9,405 nucleotides of DNA from JAIEPT01 sp038217425 (GCA_038217425.1 JBBQPM010000234.1:1-9405); one strand, 5' to 3'. Counted from the stretch's first letter, positions 1-6,085 are shown. Notes: a model not told the origin generated them from the sequence alone. Program-made: numbers and translations.

Positions 1-116
1 GCTTCACGCTGCGCGGTCTGAAATTCCCCGTCGCCGCCGAGCGCGTTCGCGTCCCGCCTCGGCGCAAACAATTCCCAAACCCGAAGCGACTCCTTGCAAA
101 TTTCAGCCGAGAGCAA
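1..116 (-). CDS. possible partial reading frame running off the window edge
   Basis: On the minus strand one frame stays open from just inside the transposase module to the left edge. It reads roughly LLSAEICKESLRVWELFAPR, then about 18 more residues. The composition looks like protein (VWELF, ALGGDGEF), but no family is recognised. The only start in frame is a TTG at 116-114, with no Shine-Dalgarno sequence before it. An in-frame TAA lies a few codons upstream, at the module boundary. It may be the start of a gene continuing leftwards, a fragment cut by insertion of the transposase module, or a chance open frame. The product is unknown. Confidence 0.22.
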   Translation of the reverse strand, partial: MLSAEICKESLRVWELFAPRRDANALGGDGEFQTAQRE

Positions 117-136
117 TCGTCGTGCCGAACAGGATT

Positions 137-151
137 GGGACAGGCATGTTT
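137..151. repeat. left inverted end of the transposase module
   Basis: The sequence gggacaggcatgttt is the exact reverse complement of 893-907. Similarity stops at both edges of the 15 bases. Confidence 0.65.
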
Positions 152-164
152 AATGATGGCTGCT

Positions 165-854
165 TTATCCGTCGTGCGGATCTTCTGTTTTGGCCTGCTT
201 GCGAGGCCGGCCGCGCGGGCGCAGCGTCGATTCCAGGCCGTGAGCTTTTGCGAACGCCGACGTCCAATCCGCCGAACCGTACGGGGCGCCGCGCGTGCCG
301 CTGCGGCGAATCGCTTCCAGCTCGCCGACCGTCATCGCCGCGTCCACCCAGGCCAACCAATCCGCGGGCCGGGGGACGGGGCCGACGGCGAGCCAACTCG
401 GACGCTCCGCATCGGGAACCCAGAGGCTGGCGCTGGACCAACGCCATTTCGCCGACGAGCGAACCCGTTTCGCTCGCCGCGGATTGCGCTCGACGTACCG
501 AAGAACGGCCAACAAGTGCTCGTCCGCCTCGATCGGAAACGACCTGAACCGTCCTTGCCAGACGTGGCCGCTCTTGCCGTAGTGCTTATGATATCGGCGC
601 ACGTGTGCGTTTTGCAACCAATGCATCCATCGGCTAAGGTCGCCGTCGTTTTGCGGTTGGAGGACGAGGTGGAAGTGATTGGGCATCAGGCAGTACGCCA
701 GCACGGGCATCGGGACCTCGACGCAAGCGTGGCTGACGGCTTTCAGAAAGGCTTCGTAGTCCGCGTCCTTGAGGAACACCTCACGGCGACCGTTGCCGCG
801 ATTGAGGACGTGGTAACAAGTTCCGGCGACGAAAGCTCGGGCGATGCGGGGCAT
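165..854 (-). CDS. REP-associated tyrosine transposase (Y1/HUH, IS200-like family)
   Basis: This 229-residue protein belongs to the TnpA-REP (RAYT) group of single-strand DNA transposases, which nick and rejoin DNA through a covalent phosphotyrosine. Visible motifs are the N-terminal YHVLNRGNGRREVF segment (14-27), the metal-binding HUH motif as His60-Phe-His62 in LMPNHFHLVL, the family motif GHVWQGRFRS (96-105), and Tyr120 in LRYVERNPRRA, which aligns with the catalytic tyrosine of the family. The tail has a GTRGAPYGSADW segment and a basic GRPRK stretch (215-219) resembling an AT-hook. The length is normal and the frame is intact. The ATG at 854 has no Shine-Dalgarno site, but a sigma70-like promoter ends 6 bases upstream, suggesting a leaderless message. 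Such proteins are often domesticated and linked to scattered palindromic repeats. Present activity is unknown. Confidence 0.9.
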   Translation of the reverse strand: MPRIARAFVAGTCYHVLNRGNGRREVFLKDADYEAFLKAVSHACVEVPMPVLAYCLMPNHFHLVLQPQNDGDLSRWMHWLQNAHVRRYHKHYGKSGHVWQGRFRSFPIEADEHLLAVLRYVERNPRRAKRVRSSAKWRWSSASLWVPDAERPSWLAVGPVPRPADWLAWVDAAMTVGELEAIRRSGTRGAPYGSADWTSAFAKAHGLESTLRPRGRPRKQAKTEDPHDG

Positions 855-860
855 ACGCGT

Positions 861-888
861 ATTATGCGAATCGTGAAAATGGCGTCAA
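861..888 (-). promoter_or_regulatory. sigma70-like promoter of the transposase
   Basis: Read on the minus strand, TTGACG (888-883) and CATAAT (866-861) are separated by 16 bases. Each matches the consensus hexamer at five of six positions. The -10 box lies 6 bases before the transposase ATG, so transcription would start at or next to the start codon. The promoter sits inside the repeated right end. The consensus is that of E. coli; planctomycete promoters may differ. Confidence 0.4.
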
Positions 889-916
889 TAGAAAACATGC
901 CTGTCCCCTTAATTTC
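861..916. repeat. right end of the transposase module, direct-repeat copy 1
   Basis: This 56-base segment matches 1951-2006 at 52 positions, counted by eye. It begins with 20 identical bases (attatgcgaatcgtgaaaat) and includes the 15-bp inverted end at 893-907. It also carries the putative transposase promoter. Weaker similarity continues leftwards to the ATG of the transposase. Confidence 0.8.
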
Positions 917-934
917 TCCGGGGGGCAACCCGCC

Positions 935-1891
935 ATGATCCGGTTTCGAGATCAACCCGACATCGTCGGCCAGTTCCATCACCGCAGCGGCTGGAAATAC
1001 GCCCTGCAGTGCCTTTCGTCGCTCACGAGTGCGGAGGGGATCCTCTTCGACGACTTCGTGGACCGAAGTTTCGGCTGGGACCCCGTTGCGGCGCCGCACC
1101 GCGAGCCCTGGGCGGGCGTGTTCCACAAGCCCTACGGGTGGCCGCCCTGGCTCGGCCCCCAGAATAATACCAACACGCCCGAGCGCCTGATCGGCTCGAG
1201 CCTTTTCCGAGAGAGCCTGCTGAACCTGCGGCTCGCGATCGTCTTCTCGCGCCGTTTAGGTGATTGGCTCGCCCGGAAACTGCCAGTGCCGGTCACCGTC
1301 GCCTCCCTGCCGACGGAGTTTCCCACGCGGCAATTTTCCGCGGCGGAGTACATCGGACAGTCGTCGCGCATGGTAATTCAGATCGGGTATACGCTCCGAA
1401 ACCTTCGAGCGATCCACCAGTTGCCCGCCCCAGCGGGCTTCGTGAAAGCCCGGATTCGTATCCGCAACCCCTCGGCCGACAGGGCGGAGCAACAAGTTCT
1501 CCGCTACTGGGGAGGGCGCGCCGACCGCCCTGAGGTGGGCGAGGTCATTGAATTTGAAAGGCTATCAGACGCAGATTACGACGAACTCCTATGCAAATCG
1601 GTTGTGTTCCTTGAGCTCTTCGATTCTTCCGCGAACAACACAATTGTGGAGTGCATCGTCCGCAACTCGCCAGTGGTGGTCAACCGACTTCCTGCCCTGG
1701 AAGAGTACTTAGGGGCCGGGTACCCGCTCTTCTACGACCGTTTCGAAGACGCCCCCAACCTCCTTGACGACCGGAAGGTGCTGGAGGGACACCGCTACCT
1801 CCAGTCGATCGACAAGTCGCGGTTCGCGGGCGCCAGGTTTCGCGAAGCAATCGCAACTAGCATCCGAACCGTCGCGGCGAACGGGGGGTGA
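935..1891 (+). CDS. glycosyltransferase-like protein (GT-B C-terminal type)
   Basis: This intact 318-residue soluble protein has no signal peptide or membrane span. The C-terminal half carries FLELFDSSANNTIVECIVRN (225-244), then SPVVVNRLPALEEYLG. This pattern resembles the donor-binding half of GT-B glycosyltransferases that act on polysaccharides. The N-terminal half has motifs that look family-specific: HRSGWKYAL (16-24), GILFDDFVDRSFGW (35-48), a PWAGVFHKP segment (58-66) and an RMVIQIGYTLRNLRAIH stretch (145-161). The likely role is transfer of a sugar to a cell-surface glycan, but this rests on motif resemblance only and the substrate is unknown. The ATG at 935 follows a G-rich stretch (920-925) that serves poorly as a ribosome site. 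The coding sequence starts 28 bases after the transposase right end and stands alone between the two direct repeats, so it may be a passenger gene. Confidence 0.62.
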   Translation: MIRFRDQPDIVGQFHHRSGWKYALQCLSSLTSAEGILFDDFVDRSFGWDPVAAPHREPWAGVFHKPYGWPPWLGPQNNTNTPERLIGSSLFRESLLNLRLAIVFSRRLGDWLARKLPVPVTVASLPTEFPTRQFSAAEYIGQSSRMVIQIGYTLRNLRAIHQLPAPAGFVKARIRIRNPSADRAEQQVLRYWGGRADRPEVGEVIEFERLSDADYDELLCKSVVFLELFDSSANNTIVECIVRNSPVVVNRLPALEEYLGAGYPLFYDRFEDAPNLLDDRKVLEGHRYLQSIDKSRFAGARFREAIATSIRTVAANGG

Positions 1892-1950
1892 TGCACCGCC
1901 TACTTCTTTGGGGTTTGCGCGAAGGACGTAATAAAAGGGTGAGCATGCGC

Positions 1951-2006
1951 ATTATGCGAATCGTGAAAATAGCGTCTATAGAAAACATGCTTGTCCCCTT
2001 AAGTTC
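1951..2006. repeat. right end of the transposase module, direct-repeat copy 2
   Basis: This is a second copy of 861-916, in the same orientation and exactly 1,090 bases downstream, with four substitutions. The inverted-end core reads aaacatgcttgtccc, one change from copy 1. The -10 element is kept, while the -35 is degraded to TAGACG. No transposase coding sequence accompanies it. It is either a solo end or the outer boundary of a longer element that includes the glycosyltransferase-like gene. A short palindrome, cgcattatgcg, lies at 1948-1958. Confidence 0.75.
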
Positions 2007-2170
2007 TTTCGACGCGACTTACAGGTTCCTCAAAAGGTTTTGAGCTAATGACTTGCGCCTCAAGTTGATGCCATTCGGCCCTGACACCTTTGATTCTTTC
2101 CGAAACCGCGATTGCCCGCCGCCGCGGCATTGACTACTATGCTGTGATCGTGCATCGGCTTCAATGATTC

Positions 2171-2177
2171 AAGGAGG
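2171..2177 (+). promoter_or_regulatory. strong Shine-Dalgarno site for the SGNH hydrolase
   Basis: AAGGAGG lies 9 bases before the ATG at 2187 and fixes that start. It is among the best ribosome-binding sites in the window. Confidence 0.85.
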
Positions 2178-2186
2178 ATAGTACCT

Positions 2187-2885
2187 ATGAACCGCTTTCG
2201 CATTCTGATCGTGACGATTGTAACCGCGTCTCTCGTCGGCGCCGTCAATGCCCAGGCGCCGATCCAGCTCAAGCAAGGCGACCGCATCGTTTTTCTCGGC
2301 GATTCGATCACCGCAGGCGGCATCCTCCCGAACGGCTACATCAGTGTCATTCGCAAGCACCTCGACGATAAAGCGTCGGAATTGAAAATCGAGTGCTTGG
2401 GCGCCGGCATCCCGGGGAACAAGGTCTCCGGTCTGCAAGGCCGCGTCGATCGCGTCCTCAGTTCCAAAGAACCGACCGTTGTCGTAGTTTTCATCGGCAT
2501 TAACGACGTCTGGCTCGGGCAATCCGATTTTTTGACCACCGGCACGACTCCCGAGTTGTTCGAGGCGGGCCTCAGGGATGTGATCGGCAAATGCGAAAAG
2601 GCCGGGGCCCGCGTCGTTTTGTGCACGCCGACTGTCATCGGTGAATTGCCCGGGGGCGATAACAAGCTCGACACCCAACTCGATATATATGCGGGTATTT
2701 CCCGAAAGGTCGCCAACGACATGAAGTTGACGCTCTGTGACCTGCGTAAAGCGTTCGTCGATCATCTCGCCAAAAACAACACCACGAAAGCCACGCGGGG
2801 CATTCTGACCATCGACCAAGTCCACCTCAACCCCACCGGCAACCGTCTCGTCGCCGAAACGATGCTCAAAAGCCTTGGACAATAA
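2187..2885 (+). CDS. secreted SGNH/GDSL-family hydrolase
   Basis: This 232-residue protein starts with a signal peptide: basic MNRFR, a hydrophobic core to about residue 19, and a probable cleavage near VNA-QA at 22-24. It is therefore expected in the periplasm or outside the cell. All SGNH blocks are visible: GDSIT with nucleophile Ser40 (38-42), a block II glycine in LGAGIPGNKVSG (71-82), GIND with Asn106 (104-107), and DQVH with Asp210 and His213 (210-213). The family hydrolyses esters, such as acetyl groups on polysaccharides or lipids; the substrate here cannot be told. Length is normal for a single-domain member. The gene has its own leader and converges on the reductase gene, with 98 bases between them and no visible intrinsic terminator there. 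Confidence 0.93.
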   Translation: MNRFRILIVTIVTASLVGAVNAQAPIQLKQGDRIVFLGDSITAGGILPNGYISVIRKHLDDKASELKIECLGAGIPGNKVSGLQGRVDRVLSSKEPTVVVVFIGINDVWLGQSDFLTTGTTPELFEAGLRDVIGKCEKAGARVVLCTPTVIGELPGGDNKLDTQLDIYAGISRKVANDMKLTLCDLRKAFVDHLAKNNTTKATRGILTIDQVHLNPTGNRLVAETMLKSLGQ

Positions 2886-2983
2886 CCGATCGGACAGAGC
2901 GACGAAAGAAGGGAAAGTGAAAACCCTCCGGAACTGCGAAACGAACAAAGGCAAATCGAGCCGATGATTCTGTATTCGTACTG

Positions 2984-3745
2984 CTAACCCAGCGAATCAG
3001 GGGCGAAAACCGTGCGCCCGCCGTCGACGGGAAGGCAGACGCCGGTGACGAAGTCGTTGTCGAGGAAGAAGAGGACCGCCTGGGCGACGTGGCGCGGATG
3101 GCCTTCGCGTTTGACGAGCGTCGCCTCGATGACGGTCTGCGTCTCGGCGGCAGTGACTTCGGGCGGCAGCATGACGGGGCCGGGGAGGATGCCGTTGACG
3201 CGGACGTTGGGATTTCGGGAGCCGAGCTCGACGGCCATGACGCGGGTGAGCGTCGGGATGGCGCCCTTCGAGGCGAAGTACGCGGCATAGTTCAGGTAGG
3301 GCCGCTCGGTCGCCCAGTCGCCGACCGTGACGATGCAGCCCCCCTCGGGTTGCTTTACCATCGCCAGGCCTGCGTGTTGCGTGCAGAGAAAGGTACCGAG
3401 CGTATTGGCGTCGAACTCGCCGCGGACGTCGGCCGCGGTAATCTCTTCGAGCGGCTTGCGCTTCCACGTGGCGGCGCAGTTGGCGAGCAAGTCGATTCGG
3501 CCGAACTTTTCCAGCGTCTGCACGATCAGCGACTTGACAGCGGCTTCGTCGGCGAGATCGGCCTGAATCGCGATCGCTTCGACGCCTTGGGTCTTATATC
3601 GAACAACGGCTTCGTTCGCCTCGGCTGCGGAGGTGCGGTAGTGGATCACGAGCGCGTAGCCGCGCTCGGCGAGGGCGTCGGCGACGTGGGCTCCGACGCG
3701 GCGTTTGCCGCTGCCTGTGACGAGGGCGACTTTCGTAGTCTTCAT
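2984..3745 (-). CDS. SDR oxidoreductase, pteridine reductase-like
   Basis: This 253-residue Rossmann-fold NAD(P)H-dependent short-chain dehydrogenase resembles pteridine reductase PTR1 and FolM. The nucleotide loop is TGSGKRRVG (10-18). HYRTSAAEAN (35-44) closely resembles the PTR1 segment after beta-strand 2, and Asp63 lies in ADL. The catalytic region reads TVGDWATERPYLNYAAYFASK: Asp143 replaces the usual serine, as in PTR1, with Tyr156 and Lys160 of YxxxK kept. The usual NNAG reads NCAA (89-92). It probably reduces a pterin, folate or related carbonyl, but substrate assignment within SDRs is risky. The ATG at 3745 is preferred, with GGAAG 6 bases upstream. A longer frame from a TTG at 3772 starts inside the hairpin repeat. 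It is the last gene of the minus-strand group, behind that hairpin. Confidence 0.85.
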   Translation of the reverse strand: MKTTKVALVTGSGKRRVGAHVADALAERGYALVIHYRTSAAEANEAVVRYKTQGVEAIAIQADLADEAAVKSLIVQTLEKFGRIDLLANCAATWKRKPLEEITAADVRGEFDANTLGTFLCTQHAGLAMVKQPEGGCIVTVGDWATERPYLNYAAYFASKGAIPTLTRVMAVELGSRNPNVRVNGILPGPVMLPPEVTAAETQTVIEATLVKREGHPRHVAQAVLFFLDNDFVTGVCLPVDGGRTVFAPDSLG

Positions 3746-3761
3746 CGCGCACTTCCATTTC

Positions 3762-3824
3762 TCGTAGGGCAAGCGGCCTCGCTTGCCTTGCCGCGAAAGG
3801 CAAGCGAGGCCGCTTGCCCTACGA
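3762..3824. repeat. perfect 28-bp inverted repeat (hairpin) between pyrD and the reductase gene
   Basis: The arms 3762-3789 and 3797-3824 are exact reverse complements around a 7-base loop (gccgcga). The stem is GC-rich. On the minus strand it begins 2 bases after the pyrD stop codon and ends just before the reductase Shine-Dalgarno site. No T-run follows on that strand, so it is not a standard intrinsic terminator. It looks like a dispersed palindromic element and could stabilise or process the transcript, or limit read-through. Confidence 0.9.
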
Positions 3825-3826
3825 AG

Positions 3827-4732
3827 TTAACCCATCGAACCGATCACATCGGTCATCTTATTCGCACCCAACTCGTTCATTGCGGCGGGAAGTTGCTGCA
3901 CGAGTTGCATCGACACCGTGGGCCGGAAAAAGTTCGCGGTGCCGATCTGGACGGCCGAGGCGCCCGCGACCAGGAACTCCATGACGTCGTCGATGCTCGT
4001 GATGCCGCCGATGCCGATGATCGGTATTTTTACCTGCTTCGCGACTTGCCAGACGATGCGTAGGGCGAGCGGCTTGATGGCGGGGCCGGAAAGTCCGCCG
4101 GTGGCGTTGCCGAGAATCGGCCGACGTTTGCGCCAGTCGATGGCGATGCCGACGAAGGTGTTGACGAGCGACACCGCGTCGGCGCCCCCGTCCGCCGCCG
4201 CCTGGGCGATGGGGACGACGCTGGTGACGTTCGGCGTCAGCTTGGCGATGATCGGCAGCGGGCAGATTTTCCGCACCCCCTCGACGATGCGCCGCGTCAC
4301 CTCGGGATGGACCGCGAAATCGGTCCCGCCGGAAACGTTCGGACACGACAGATTGAGTTCCAGTCCCGCGAGCCCTTGCACGCCGGCCACTTTCTCCGCG
4401 AGGATCAAGAATTCCTCCTCGGTCTTGCCGGCGACATTGGCGAGGATCGCGGTCGGCAGGCTCGCGAGATACGGCACATGATGCGTGAGGAAATGATCGA
4501 TGCCGTCGTTGTCCAGACCGATGGCATTGAGCATGCCGGCCGAGGTCTCGCAGGTTCGCGGGGGCTTGTTGCCGATGCGAGGCGCCATGGTCACGGTCTT
4601 GGGCACGATGCCGCCGAGCTGCGCGAAATCGACGACGCCTTCCATCTCGCGCGCGTAGCCGAACGTCCCCGACGCAACGAGGATCGGATTCTTGAGCCGC
4701 AGGCGTCCGAGCTGAACAGAAAGGTCATGCAT
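3827..4732 (-). CDS. pyrD: dihydroorotate dehydrogenase, class 1B catalytic subunit
   Basis: This 301-residue cytoplasmic FMN flavoprotein oxidises dihydroorotate to orotate in de novo pyrimidine synthesis. Class 1B is indicated by the catalytic Cys130 in ELNLSCPNVSGG (class 2 enzymes have serine), the short N-terminus without a membrane anchor, and the overall length. Other conserved elements are SGTFGY (21-26), Lys45 in VPKTVT, NAIGLDN (69-75), Lys164 in IIAKLTPN, VNTF with Asn191, and the FMN phosphate loops GIGGI (240-244) and VQIGTANF (261-268). Class 1B enzymes usually pair with an iron-sulfur subunit, PyrK, which is not in this window. The ATG lies 1 base after the stop of the upstream RNase H-like gene, implying translational coupling. 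The stop is followed at once by the 28-bp hairpin. Confidence 0.95.
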   Translation of the reverse strand: MHDLSVQLGRLRLKNPILVASGTFGYAREMEGVVDFAQLGGIVPKTVTMAPRIGNKPPRTCETSAGMLNAIGLDNDGIDHFLTHHVPYLASLPTAILANVAGKTEEEFLILAEKVAGVQGLAGLELNLSCPNVSGGTDFAVHPEVTRRIVEGVRKICPLPIIAKLTPNVTSVVPIAQAAADGGADAVSLVNTFVGIAIDWRKRRPILGNATGGLSGPAIKPLALRIVWQVAKQVKIPIIGIGGITSIDDVMEFLVAGASAVQIGTANFFRPTVSMQLVQQLPAAMNELGANKMTDVIGSMG

Positions 4733-4733
4733 G

Positions 4734-5657
4734 TCAACGTTCCCGCCAAATGTCGTTGCGCGGGATCTGTAGCCGCTGCATCACCGGTTCGATGGCGGCG
4801 TAGTAGCGGCCCGCGTCGAGCGGATAGCCCGCAGTCGGCTCGAGCGCGGGGAGGAGTGTTTGCCAGTAGCCGTTGAACTCCGCCATCGCCAGTTCGCGCA
4901 GCAGTTTGCTCACCATCGACGCCAGGGCGACCGAAAAGTGTTCGCCGTCCGCCCGCGGCATCATCCGCACGCGCACCTTCCGCGGCAACCCGGTAACTTC
5001 GTACTCGCTTAGCTCCATCGATTCTTGGCGAGGCGAAACCCAGCCCGGGTTGAAAACCTCCTGCAGGTAGGGACCATATTGATTGCGGCCCCCTTGCTTG
5101 TCGCCCACGAGATCGACGTCTTCATCGGGATGGGCTTCGACGAACGCGCGCGTGAGTTCGACCAAGCCCATGCCAAGCACCGCCCCCTTGGAGCCGAGTC
5201 GATCGACGATGCCGTTGAAACGGCGCGGGCAGATCAGTCGGCTCAGCACGACGAAGCGGGCGCCGTTCTCGGCACACACGTCGGCCAGCAGCGTTCGTTC
5301 CGACGCATGATCGGGGAGCGGGGTCGTTCCCGTGTACCAGCATTCGCGGGGCAGATCCGAATCGGGATGGACCGCGTGTACGAACTCGGCCAGCGTCGCG
5401 AATTGCGGCAGCACGGCCAGTACGCTGCGCAGCAGATCCGCCAGGCCCCGCGTCGGCGAGTAGACGTTCTTGGAATCGTCGATGAGGAGCTTGTGTTTGT
5501 GCTTGGCGTGGGTCCGACCCTTGCGGACCGCCTTGGCCAGCAGTTGCCAAAGACAGGTCTGGGCCTGCTCGTCCGGGATTCGGCAGGCGACCAGCGTCAT
5601 CACCAGGGGGCCGAGATTGGGCCCGTAGCCTGCTTCATCGATGCCGACGCGCCACAT
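4734..5657 (-). CDS. divergent RNase HII/HIII-like protein
   Basis: This 307-residue protein opens with GIDEAGYGPNLGPLV (5-19), the signature of type 2 ribonucleases H, which cut RNA in RNA-DNA hybrids. Asp7 and Glu8 are the first two acidic residues. IDDSKNVY (60-66) matches the DSK motif and Asp186 in VGDKQGGR is the likely third acid. SVALASMVSKLLRELAM (242-258) matches the ASI-x-AK-x-x-RD helix, but Glu255 stands where RNase HII has Asp; Glu239 is another candidate for the fourth position. The protein is about 100 residues longer than typical RNase HII. The extra sequence is internal (about 70-180), unlike the N-terminal domain of RNase HIII. The basic KGRTHAKHKHK stretch (46-56) may touch nucleic acid. 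It heads the operon with pyrD, and its ATG is divergent from the HIT gene with AAGGA about 12 bases upstream. Activity is unproven. Confidence 0.75.
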   Translation of the reverse strand: MWRVGIDEAGYGPNLGPLVMTLVACRIPDEQAQTCLWQLLAKAVRKGRTHAKHKHKLLIDDSKNVYSPTRGLADLLRSVLAVLPQFATLAEFVHAVHPDSDLPRECWYTGTTPLPDHASERTLLADVCAENGARFVVLSRLICPRRFNGIVDRLGSKGAVLGMGLVELTRAFVEAHPDEDVDLVGDKQGGRNQYGPYLQEVFNPGWVSPRQESMELSEYEVTGLPRKVRVRMMPRADGEHFSVALASMVSKLLRELAMAEFNGYWQTLLPALEPTAGYPLDAGRYYAAIEPVMQRLQIPRNDIWRER

Positions 5658-5662
5658 ATAAT
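5634..5662 (+). promoter_or_regulatory. candidate promoter for the HIT gene
   Basis: A perfect TATAAT (5657-5662) lies 17 bases after a weak TTCATC (5634-5639, three of six matches). Transcription would start near 5669, giving a leader of about 30 bases. The -10 overlaps the start codon of the divergent RNase H-like gene. The short divergent spacer (5658-5699) supports a promoter near here, but the exact site is only a guess. Confidence 0.35.
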
Positions 5663-5699
5663 GGTCTCATCCTTGCCGACTCCAACCCAGGATTGTCTT

Positions 5700-6044
5700 A
5701 TGTTCGCCGACAACATTTTCAAAAAAATCATCGACAAAGAAATCCAGGCCAACGTCGCCTACGAGGACGACCAGGTACTCGCATTCCACGACATCCACCC
5801 GCAAGCGCCGACGCATGTCCTGATTATCCCGAAGAAAGTGATCGCCACGCACGCCGACCTGACCCCGGCCGACGGCGCCCTGCTGGGGCACATGCATCTG
5901 GTGGCGAAGAAGTTGGCGGAGGACTTGGGATTGTCGGACGGTTATCGCCTGGTGTTAAACTGCAAAGACGCAGGGGGCCAAACGGTACCGCACTTACACA
6001 TGCACCTCCTGGGCGGAAGAAGTTTGGCTTGGCCTCCGGGATAA
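5700..6044 (+). CDS. HIT-family (histidine triad) protein, HINT branch
   Basis: This 114-residue cytoplasmic protein has the histidine triad signature near its C-terminus, VPHLHMHLLGGR, the H-x-H-x-H-x-x core that binds and attacks nucleotide phosphates. The N-terminal part also matches HINT proteins: NIFKKIIDKEI (5-15), YEDDQVLAFHDIHPQAPTHV (21-40), then LIIPKK. It ends in the usual SLAWPPG. HINT proteins hydrolyse purine nucleoside phosphoramidates such as AMP-lysine or acyl-AMPs; the physiological role in bacteria is poorly defined. The ATG at 5700 is chosen because AGGA (5689-5692) lies 7 bases upstream and the family N-terminus begins here, although the frame stays open far upstream. It is divergent from the RNase H-like gene and is followed after 41 bases by the Uma2 gene. 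Confidence 0.93.
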   Translation: MFADNIFKKIIDKEIQANVAYEDDQVLAFHDIHPQAPTHVLIIPKKVIATHADLTPADGALLGHMHLVAKKLAEDLGLSDGYRLVLNCKDAGGQTVPHLHMHLLGGRSLAWPPG

Positions 6045-6072
6045 CGTTCACCGATGCTATGCTGAAGACGAG

Positions 6073-6078
6073 AGGAGG
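6073..6078 (+). promoter_or_regulatory. Shine-Dalgarno site fixing a GTG start
   Basis: AGGAGG lies 7 bases before the GTG at 6086. It would lie inside the coding region if the in-frame ATG at 6059 were used, so it points to GTG as the true start of the Uma2 gene. Confidence 0.75.
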
Positions 6079-6085
6079 TGCGTTC

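Larger units (their letters stand above)
137..907 (-). mobile_element. REP-associated transposase module with 15-bp inverted ends
   Basis: The module is delimited by a perfect 15-bp inverted repeat: gggacaggcatgttt at 137-151 and its reverse complement at 893-907. The repeats bracket a single Y1/HUH transposase gene on the minus strand. About 13 bases separate the left end from the stop codon and about 38 separate the start codon from the right end. HUH enzymes normally recognise short hairpins rather than classical terminal inverted repeats. The repeats are therefore called ends because of their position and symmetry; cleavage there has not been shown. No target-site duplication is evident. 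A diverged copy of the right end recurs at 1951-2006. Confidence 0.6.

Noticed and set aside
135..938. Long plus-strand open frame of 267 codons opposite the transposase
   Set aside because: It is a shadow of the transposase. The minus frame has HUH and tyrosine motifs; the plus frame has no recognisable domain.
2029..2044. Small inverted repeat ctcaaaa-gg-ttttgag in the leader of the SGNH gene
   Set aside because: The stem is short and AT-rich with a 2-base loop, and no gene ends nearby; probably chance.
2130..2158. TTGACT as a -35 element of the SGNH gene
   Set aside because: No acceptable -10 lies 16-18 bases downstream.
2886..2983. Terminator between the convergent SGNH and reductase genes
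   Set aside because: Only the 8-bp palindrome ccgatcgg is present, without stem-loop plus T-run.
3089..4063. Plus-strand open frame of 324 codons across the reductase and pyrD genes
   Set aside because: It reads through the hairpin repeat and is antisense to two genes with clear catalytic motifs.
5025..5699. N-terminal extension of the HIT gene back to 5025
   Set aside because: It is antisense to the RNase H-like gene, and the HINT family begins at the ATG at 5700, which has its own ribosome site.
5693..6085. N-terminal extension of the Uma2 gene back to 5693
   Set aside because: It overlaps the HIT gene in another frame, has no family similarity, and a good ribosome site marks the GTG at 6086.
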